5,589 nt of DNA from Alphaproteobacteria bacterium (GTDB taxonomy: Bacteria; Pseudomonadota; Alphaproteobacteria; Geminicoccales; Geminicoccaceae). The stretch spans positions 1-5,589 of the forward strand of contig JALSRW010000029.1 in the NCBI GenBank assembly GCA_026984595.1, written 5' to 3'. The notes under the pieces were generated by a model that saw only the letters and a list, made by a program, of their open reading frames with translations, was not told the DNA's origin and did no database searches. The position numbers and the translations under genes are program-made. Shown in pieces: positions 1 to 4,444 of this stretch (its first letter is position 1; every line of letters starts with the position of its first letter).

Positions 1-210
1 GATGGCGCCCGGATGGCCGACTCCCACCGTCGCCCGGACACCGAGCGCGGCCTCGGCCTCGGCGATCATGTCGCGGATCGTGCGCAGCGTGGCGTCGTAG
101 TCGTGGCGGGGCGTGGGCCGCCGGCGACGCCACAGTTCGCGGCCGGCATCGTCGAGGGCCGCGACCTCGATCTTGGTGCCTCCGAGATCGACGCCGATCG
201 CCACCGTCAT
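1..210 (-). CDS. ROK-family sugar kinase, Mak-like fructokinase (N-terminal part only)
   Basis: The visible 70 residues are the N-terminus of a ROK-family kinase, which phosphorylates a free hexose in the cytoplasm using ATP. They begin MTVAIGVDLGGTK; DLGGTK (residues 8-13) is the family's phosphate-binding loop. The segment RRPTPRHDY (about 35-43) and the ending VGVGHPGAI (about 62-70) match the layout of E. coli Mak, where RLPTPRDDY and VGMGIPGSI occupy the same places, so fructokinase is the best guess. The sugar-binding and zinc/histidine motifs used to separate ROK subgroups lie beyond the left edge, so glucokinase or N-acetylhexosamine kinase is not excluded. The gene runs off the window. 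Its start is ATG at 208-210, supported by a GGGGAGA ribosome-binding site 7 nt upstream. It is transcribed divergently from the pilus operon. Confidence 0.88.
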   Translation of the reverse strand, partial: MTVAIGVDLGGTKIEVAALDDAGRELWRRRRPTPRHDYDATLRTIRDMIAEAEAALGVRATVGVGHPGAI

Positions 211-217
211 CTCGAGA

Positions 218-224
218 TCTCCCC
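218..224 (-). promoter_or_regulatory. Ribosome binding site of the ROK kinase
   Basis: On the minus strand GGGGAGA lies 7 nt before the ATG at 208-210. It is a good Shine-Dalgarno match at normal spacing and fixes the start, together with the fact that the ROK phosphate-binding loop begins only a few residues later. Confidence 0.7.
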
Positions 225-273
225 GACTTGAAGCATACCCTCGGGTGCAGTGCCTGGGTCCCTGCGCCGCCTG

Positions 274-289
274 TTAACAAATCCTTAAC
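274..289 (+). promoter_or_regulatory. CtrA-type box (TTAA-N7-TTAAC)
   Basis: The sequence TTAACAAATCCTTAAC matches the full CtrA consensus TTAA-N7-TTAAC exactly, with spacer CAAATCC. It is the most AT-rich patch of the divergent intergenic region and ends 47 nt before the tadG-like ATG at 337. CtrA is the alphaproteobacterial cell-cycle and motility response regulator, and in Caulobacter it activates pilus genes; that is established knowledge. That this copy is bound, and that it controls the pilus operon rather than the divergent kinase, is inference. No clear -10 element can be seen downstream; the TTAAC half-site may overlap the -35 region. Confidence 0.6.
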
Positions 290-336
290 GAACCGTCGCG
301 ATCCTGCGGGCCGAAGGAACAGCTCGGCTGGTCGTC

Positions 337-1626
337 ATGATGCAACAGCGCTTCACTCTCTTCACGCGCTTCCGGGCGTTGCTGCGCGACCGCGAGGGCG
401 CGGTGGCGATGATCGTGGGGCTCGCGGTGATCCCGATCCTTCTCGCCACCGGGCTCGCCATCGATGCCGGGCGCGCGTTGAGCGTGCGCTCGCGCCTCGC
501 CCAGGCGGCGGATGCGGCGGCACTCGCGGCCGGGCCGGTGGCGGGAACGGACGCCTTCGAGGACAAGGCGCTGCGCATCCTGGAGGCGAACTTCCGCGAC
601 GAGAACATCGAGATCAGCGGCGTCGAACTCCAGTTCGACGAGAACACCGGACGCGTCACCCTCGTCACCCGGGCCAACGTGCCCACGACCTTCCTGCGGG
701 TCGCGGACATCGACAGCATCGAGGTCGAGACCCGTACGGTGGTCGTGCGCGAGGTCAATCCCATGGAGGTCGTACTCGTGCTCGACGTGACGGGCTCCAT
801 GGGCTGGGGTGGCAAGATCCAGGCGCTCAAGCAGGCGGCCAAGGATCTCGTCAACATCCTTTTCGGTGACGAGAGCGAGAGCGACGATCTCCGCATCGCG
901 GTGGTGCCCTTCAATGCCCGCGTCAACGTGGGTGGTGGACGCCCGTCCTGGATGAAACCGGGTTTCGATCCGCCGTTTGCGGGATGTGTTGAGGCGCGCT
1001 CGGACGCCACCGCACTCACCGACGATCCGCCTTCGGTCGAGCCATTCACGCCCACCGAAGTTCATCTTTCCGACAGCGAGCCGGGCTGGAGCACGAAGAA
1101 GAACAAGAACCACCGGAAGAAGGTGAAGTACTGGCTCAAGGCCGGCTGTCCGCCCAAGATCCTCCCGCTCACCGGCACCAAGGGCAAGATCATCGCCGCC
1201 ATCAACGCCCTTCCGGCGCGGAGCAACACCCGCATCGACATGGGCGCGCGCTGGGGCTGGCGGGTGCTCTCGCGGCGCTGGGAAGGACTGTGGGGCGCCG
1301 ATCCGCGCAAGCCCGCCGACGAGGTGATCGACGCCATGATCATCATGACCGACGGCGTTAACACCAAGAACTGGTACCTCGAGCATGACGACATCGACTC
1401 CCGGGCCGAGGCCGATGCGAACCTGCTGACCCTCTGTCAACGCATCAAGGACGAGGGAACCATCCTCTACACCATCACCTTCAAGGCGCCCCAGCACGCC
1501 GACGCGCTCATGGAGGAATGCGCCACCAGTCCCGCCCATCACTTCGTGTCGCCCACCAACGAGGAACTCAGGCAGGCCTTCCGCACCATCGCGGGGGAGC
1601 TGAGCGCGCTCCGCATCGCCGAGTGA
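337..1626 (+). CDS. TadG-like pilus assembly protein with von Willebrand A domain
   Basis: A 429-residue membrane-anchored protein of the TadG family, associated with Flp/Tad pilus biogenesis and expected to expose its large C-terminal part in the periplasm. Residues 21-47 (GAVAMIVGLAV...GLAIDAGRAL) form the typical N-terminal TadE/TadG-like membrane segment, followed by the amphipathic RSRLAQAADAAALAA helix. A von Willebrand A domain begins near 143: LVLDVTGSM holds the metal-site residues D150, T152 and S154, T298 is the probable second-loop threonine, and MTDG supplies D339. The GARWGWRVLS segment (303-312) is typical of TadG proteins. Four cysteines (217, 271, 368, 395) could form disulfides. 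A lysine-rich stretch lies at 254-268. It is the first gene of a three-gene operon. The start is uncertain: AAGGAA (314-319) lies 17 nt before the ATG, an in-frame CTG at 328 would be better spaced, and ATG at 340 is also possible. The family call is firm; the molecular role in the pilus is not known from the sequence. Confidence 0.9.
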   Translation: MMQQRFTLFTRFRALLRDREGAVAMIVGLAVIPILLATGLAIDAGRALSVRSRLAQAADAAALAAGPVAGTDAFEDKALRILEANFRDENIEISGVELQFDENTGRVTLVTRANVPTTFLRVADIDSIEVETRTVVVREVNPMEVVLVLDVTGSMGWGGKIQALKQAAKDLVNILFGDESESDDLRIAVVPFNARVNVGGGRPSWMKPGFDPPFAGCVEARSDATALTDDPPSVEPFTPTEVHLSDSEPGWSTKKNKNHRKKVKYWLKAGCPPKILPLTGTKGKIIAAINALPARSNTRIDMGARWGWRVLSRRWEGLWGADPRKPADEVIDAMIIMTDGVNTKNWYLEHDDIDSRAEADANLLTLCQRIKDEGTILYTITFKAPQHADALMEECATSPAHHFVSPTNEELRQAFRTIAGELSALRIAE

Positions 1627-1633
1627 GGGCCGC

Positions 1634-2233
1634 ATGCGCGCCGGGAGCCACCGCCCCCTTCTCGCCACCCTGCGCAACCGGCTGCGGGCCGACCGCCGCG
1701 GCGCCGTGGCGGTCGAGTTCGCGCTCGTCGCTTCGGCCTTCGTGGTACTTCTCCTCGGGATCGTGGAATATGCGCTGTTCATGTACGCCGAGACCACGCT
1801 CGAGAACGCGGTCGCCGAAGCCGCGCGCTTCGGCATCACGGGGCGGACGCTCGCGGGGAAGACGCGTGAGCAGGTGGTGGCGGACATCATCCAGGAGAAG
1901 CTCACCGCCCCCTTCGATCCCGAACTCGTCCAGCTCGACACCCTGGTCTACCCGGACTTCTCCTCGATCGGGCGGCCCGAGCCCTTCGTCGATGAGAACG
2001 GCAACGGGGTGCGCGATCCCGGTGAGCCGTACACCGATGTCAACGGCAATGGCGAGTGGGATGCGGACATGGGTGAATCGGGCCTCGGCGGTCCCGATGC
2101 CGTCGTCCTCTACCGCGTCCGCTACCCGTGGCAGCTTTTCTTCCCCCTCTTCCGCGCCTTCTTCCCGCCGGACGGCACGGTCTGGATGGAAGCGGGGATC
2201 GCGGTGCGGAACGAGCCGTTCCCGGAGAACTGA
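1634..2233 (+). CDS. TadE-like pseudopilin with EF-hand-like calcium loops
   Basis: A 199-residue TadE-family protein. A short basic N-terminus (RNRLRADRR) precedes G23-AVAVEF. This fits the G/XXXXE(F/Y) site cut by the Tad prepilin peptidase, with glutamate 28 at +5. One hydrophobic helix follows (about 24-50), then a soluble domain. Residues 120-131 (DENGNGVRDPGE) and 135-146 (DVNGNGEWDADM) read as two consecutive 12-residue EF-hand-type loops. The first has ligands at positions 1, 3, 5, 9 and 12 and glycine at 6; the second lacks the acidic residue at 12. The hydrophobic YPWQLFFPLFRAFFP (164-178) is common in TadE-like proteins. The gene starts 7 bp after the tadG-like stop, with GAGGG 4 nt before the ATG, overlapping that stop. 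It probably acts as a minor pilin or assembly factor of a Flp/Tad pilus; the calcium binding is inferred. Confidence 0.87.
   Translation: MRAGSHRPLLATLRNRLRADRRGAVAVEFALVASAFVVLLLGIVEYALFMYAETTLENAVAEAARFGITGRTLAGKTREQVVADIIQEKLTAPFDPELVQLDTLVYPDFSSIGRPEPFVDENGNGVRDPGEPYTDVNGNGEWDADMGESGLGGPDAVVLYRVRYPWQLFFPLFRAFFPPDGTVWMEAGIAVRNEPFPEN
2224..2227 (+). promoter_or_regulatory. Ribosome binding site selecting the GTG start at 2237
   Basis: GGAG lies inside the last codons of the preceding gene, 9 nt before GTG at 2237. The alternative ATG at 2258 has no purine-rich sequence at proper distance, so GTG is preferred. Confidence 0.55.
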
Positions 2234-2236
2234 GCA

Positions 2237-2812
2237 GTGACGGCGGCACACTCCCCGATGCGGCGTTTCATGGATCGGCTGACCGGCTGTGAACGGGCCG
2301 TGATCGCGGTGGAGATGGCGCTCGCCGCGCCGGTGCTCGTCGTTCTTCTTCTCGGGGCGCTCGACGTCGGCTGGCGCATTCTCGCCGAATACAAGCTGCA
2401 GCGGACCGCCGCCACCCTCGCCGATCTCGTCGCCCGCGACCGCCAGGTGACGGAATCCGGGATCAGCGACGCCTTCGCGGCCCTCGCGGCGATCAGCGCC
2501 CCCTTTGATCTCGAGAACGACGGGCGGGCGATCGTCTCGAGCATCCACGACGACGACGGCGCCACGCCGGAGATCCTCTGGCAGCGGTCGAGCCCCAGCG
2601 GCATCGACGTGGATAGCCGCCTCGGCGCCGAGGGCGAGATCGCCGATCTCGACACCGTCGTCGATCTCGAGGCCGGGGAGTCGATCATCGTCGCCGAGGT
2701 GTTCTACCGCTTTGACCCGCTCATCGGCTTCTTCCTCGAAGACGACCAGCTGCTCTATTTCCGCTGGGTCGCCACCCCCCGATTCGGAAGTCTCGACGAA
2801 GTCCTGCCCTGA
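2237..2812 (+). CDS. Second TadE-like pilus assembly protein
   Basis: A 191-residue protein of the TadE/TadF type, third gene of the pilus operon and only 3 bp after the previous stop, so translation is probably coupled. After a short basic N-terminus (MRRFMDRLTGCER), residues 21-50 (AVIAVEMALAAPVLVVLLLGALDVGWRILA) form the single membrane helix with glutamate 26. The residue five before that glutamate is A21, where the first TadE-like protein has glycine. The following EYKLQRTAATLADLVAR helix is typical of this subgroup, whose members usually end with a beta-rich periplasmic domain; here GESIIVAEVFYRFDPLIGFF (147-166) is that recurring motif. The domain is acidic (runs such as HDDDG and EIADLDTVVDLE). 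GTG is chosen as start from its ribosome-binding site; ATG at 2258 would remove seven residues. It probably acts as a minor pseudopilin. It has no visible enzymatic motif. Confidence 0.85.
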   Translation: MTAAHSPMRRFMDRLTGCERAVIAVEMALAAPVLVVLLLGALDVGWRILAEYKLQRTAATLADLVARDRQVTESGISDAFAALAAISAPFDLENDGRAIVSSIHDDDGATPEILWQRSSPSGIDVDSRLGAEGEIADLDTVVDLEAGESIIVAEVFYRFDPLIGFFLEDDQLLYFRWVATPRFGSLDEVLP

Positions 2813-2834
2813 AGCCCTCCGCGCGCCCACCAGG

Positions 2835-2877
2835 GGGAGCGCACGGCGCCGCCCATTCCGGGCAGCGCGGGGCTCCC
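2835..2877 (+). terminator. Imperfect hairpin after the pilus operon, possible terminator
   Basis: Outer arms GGGAGC (2835-2840) and GCTCCC (2872-2877) enclose inner pairings GCGC (2846-2849) with GCGC (2865-2868) and GCCC (2851-2854) with GGGC (2860-2863), around a 5-nt loop ATTCC. It begins 22 nt after the operon's last stop codon. There is no T-tract after it, so it is not a classical intrinsic terminator; it could be a transcript-end stabilising hairpin or chance. Confidence 0.3.
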
Positions 2878-2918
2878 GTTGCCGGATCACACCTCCGCAC
2901 GCGGCATATCGCCTCTCC

Positions 2919-2958
2919 CCGCAAGCCGTCCGGCAACCTTGTACACCGCTGCTTGCGG
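2919..2958. repeat. 8-bp inverted repeat with 24-nt spacer
   Basis: CCGCAAGC (2919-2926) and GCTTGCGG (2951-2958) are perfect inverted copies. They could form an RNA stem or mark an operator-like site upstream of the hydroxylase gene. The function is unknown, and chance is possible at this GC content. Confidence 0.4.
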
Positions 2959-3132
2959 CGTGAGCATCTAGGGCCTTCGGCTCTTCGATACCGGAAACCG
3001 GCTCGCTCTTGCTCGGACGCCGGGTGCAGCGGAGCGGAACCCGGGGAGCGGGGCCTTGCCGCGGACCGCGGGCGCGGTTAGCTGTGCCTGCATCTTCGGC
3101 AATGTCGGGGCTTCGGTGCCCAACTTCTGTGC

Positions 3133-3139
3133 AGGGGAG
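3133..3139 (+). promoter_or_regulatory. Ribosome binding site selecting the ATG start at 3143
   Basis: AGGGGAG lies immediately ahead of ATG 3143 (3 nt from its end, 5 nt from the AGGGG core). It favours this ATG over the upstream in-frame TTG at 3056, which would add 29 residues unlike the family before the FAD-binding fold. Confidence 0.65.
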
Positions 3140-3142
3140 CGC

Positions 3143-4381
3143 ATGACGGGCAGCCGCCGTCCCAGTCGCGAAGTCCTGCCCGCCGACCTCGTCGTCCTCG
3201 GCGGCGGGCTCACCGGCCTCACCCTCGCCTGCGCCGTGGCTGAAGCGGGTATCGAGGTGCTGCTCGTGGAGCGGGAGCCCTACGAGAAGCTCCTCGCCGC
3301 ACCCTATGATGGGCGGGTCATGGCGGTGGCACGGGCATCGCAGGCGCTGCTCGAGGCCATCGGCGCCTGGGAGGGAATGGCGGCGGAGGCGGAGCCGATC
3401 CGCGCGATCCGCGTCGAGGAGGGCGGCATACCCGTCGCCGTCGACTACGATCCCGCCGAAATCGACGGTGCGCCGCTCGGCTGGATCGTCGAGACGCGGG
3501 TGATCCGCCGCGCGCTTCATGCCCGGCTCCAGGAGCTGGCTCCGCAATCGCTCCTTGCGCCTGCGTGCTATGCGGATATCGAGGTCGGGCCTGCGCAGGT
3601 TCAGATCCGCCTCACCGACGGCCGCCGCCTCGCGGCACCTCTTCTCGCCGTCTGCGAAGGGCGCCATACGCCGCTGCGCGCGCGGCTCGGCATCGGCGCG
3701 CGGCGCTGGTCCTACGGCCAGACGGGGATCGTCTGTACCCTCGGCCACGAGCGGCCCCACCACGGGCTCGCCGTCGAACGCTTCTTTCCCGACGGACCCT
3801 TCGCCGTCCTGCCGATGACGGGCAACCGCTCCTCCATCGTCTGGGCGCTCGAGGACGAAGCCGCCCGTTCCCTGCGCGCGCTGTCCGAGGGGGAGTTTCT
3901 CGCCGAGATCGCAGCCCGCTTCGGCGACCGGCTCGGCAGCATCGAACTGCTGTCGCCGCGCTGGTTCCATCCCCTCAAGCTCGTGTGGTCCGAGCGCTAT
4001 GCGGGAGATCGCGTGGCGCTTGTCGGCGACAGCGCGCGCGGCATCCATCCCATCGCCGGGCAGGGGTGGAATCTCGCGCTGCGCGACGTGGCAGCGATCG
4101 CCGAGATCGCCGTCGACCGGCTCCGCCTCGGTCTCGATCCGGGCGATCGCATGGCACTCGAGGACTACGAGGCCTGGCGCCGCTTCGACAGTCTCGCCCT
4201 GGTGGCGATCACCGACGGCATCAACCGGCTGTTCGCGAACGACTTGGCGCCGCTCAGGTTCGCCCGCAACGCCGGTCTCTGGCTGGTCGAGCGGACGCCG
4301 CCGCTCAAGCGCTTCTTCATGCGCCACGCCATGGGGCTCCTGGGCGAGCTGCCGCGCCTCATGCGCGGGCAGCCGCTCTGA
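3143..4381 (+). CDS. UbiH/UbiF/VisC/COQ6-family FAD-dependent hydroxylase
   Basis: A 412-residue flavoprotein monooxygenase of the family that hydroxylates the aromatic ring of ubiquinone precursors using O2 and NAD(P)H at the inner face of the membrane. The N-terminal FAD fold shows LVVLGGGLTGLTLA (GxGxxG glycines 20, 22, 25) and E43 at the end of the second strand, where it would bind ribose. D56-G-R58 starts the family's DGR motif. CEGRHTPLR (171-179) occupies the usual second conserved motif. VALVGDSARGIHPIAGQGWN (291-310) is the flavin-binding GD...HP...GQG motif. Length fits the family (about 400). Two positions are less usual: GDSAR for the common GDAAH, and CEGR for the common DG. Which carbon of the ring it acts on cannot be read from the sequence; alphaproteobacteria also use UbiL and UbiM paralogues, so no symbol is given. 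It has its own leader region and converges on the ammonium transporter. Confidence 0.88.
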   Translation: MTGSRRPSREVLPADLVVLGGGLTGLTLACAVAEAGIEVLLVEREPYEKLLAAPYDGRVMAVARASQALLEAIGAWEGMAAEAEPIRAIRVEEGGIPVAVDYDPAEIDGAPLGWIVETRVIRRALHARLQELAPQSLLAPACYADIEVGPAQVQIRLTDGRRLAAPLLAVCEGRHTPLRARLGIGARRWSYGQTGIVCTLGHERPHHGLAVERFFPDGPFAVLPMTGNRSSIVWALEDEAARSLRALSEGEFLAEIAARFGDRLGSIELLSPRWFHPLKLVWSERYAGDRVALVGDSARGIHPIAGQGWNLALRDVAAIAEIAVDRLRLGLDPGDRMALEDYEAWRRFDSLALVAITDGINRLFANDLAPLRFARNAGLWLVERTPPLKRFFMRHAMGLLGELPRLMRGQPL

Positions 4382-4390
4382 GCGGAGCAG

Positions 4391-4415
4391 ACAAAGGGGC
4401 GCCCGAAGGCGCCCC
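4391..4415 (-). terminator. Intrinsic terminator of the ammonium transporter gene, possibly bidirectional
   Basis: A perfect 8-bp GC stem, GGGGCGCC (4396-4403) and GGCGCCCC (4408-4415), closes a 4-nt loop. Read on the minus strand the loop is TTCG, closed by C and G, the extra-stable tetraloop type, and the stem is followed by TTTGT. The hairpin lies 29 nt after the transporter stop codon. On the plus strand it starts 15 nt after the hydroxylase stop but has no T-tract, so it is mainly a minus-strand terminator that may also stop convergent transcription. Confidence 0.85.
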
Positions 4416-4444
4416 GATCAGGCGGCAGGGAGCCGTGCCGCAGC

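Larger units (their letters stand above)
2813..3142. other. 330-bp non-coding region between pilus operon and hydroxylase, rich in inverted repeats
   Basis: No gene is convincing here. The stretch holds several inverted repeats: 2835-2877 (terminator-like), 2919-2926 with 2951-2958 (8-bp arms), 3020-3025 with 3039-3044 (CCGGGT/ACCCGG), adjoining CCGCGG palindromes at 3059-3064 and 3066-3071, and 3087-3092 with 3130-3135 next to the hydroxylase ribosome-binding site. I see no tRNA, SRP RNA or RNase P signature and no clear promoter hexamers. It should contain the end of the pilus transcript and the promoter and leader of the hydroxylase gene. In GC-rich DNA some of these repeats will be chance. 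Confidence 0.5.

Noticed and set aside
274..1941. A 555-codon open frame on the minus strand opposite the tadG-like gene
   Set aside because: It lacks any family motif and overlaps a well-supported von Willebrand A gene; same shadow effect as above.
3056..3142. Upstream TTG start that would lengthen the hydroxylase by 29 residues
   Set aside because: The extra residues have no family match, and the ATG at 3143 has a strong, well-placed ribosome-binding site and normal distance to the GGGLTG motif.
1568..4327. A 919-codon open frame on the minus strand opposite the pilus and hydroxylase genes
   Set aside because: It spans three genuine genes and a non-coding gap. Its translation is rich in R, G, E, D and A, with no recognisable fold, and it is an expected by-product of GC-rich codon use on the opposite strand.
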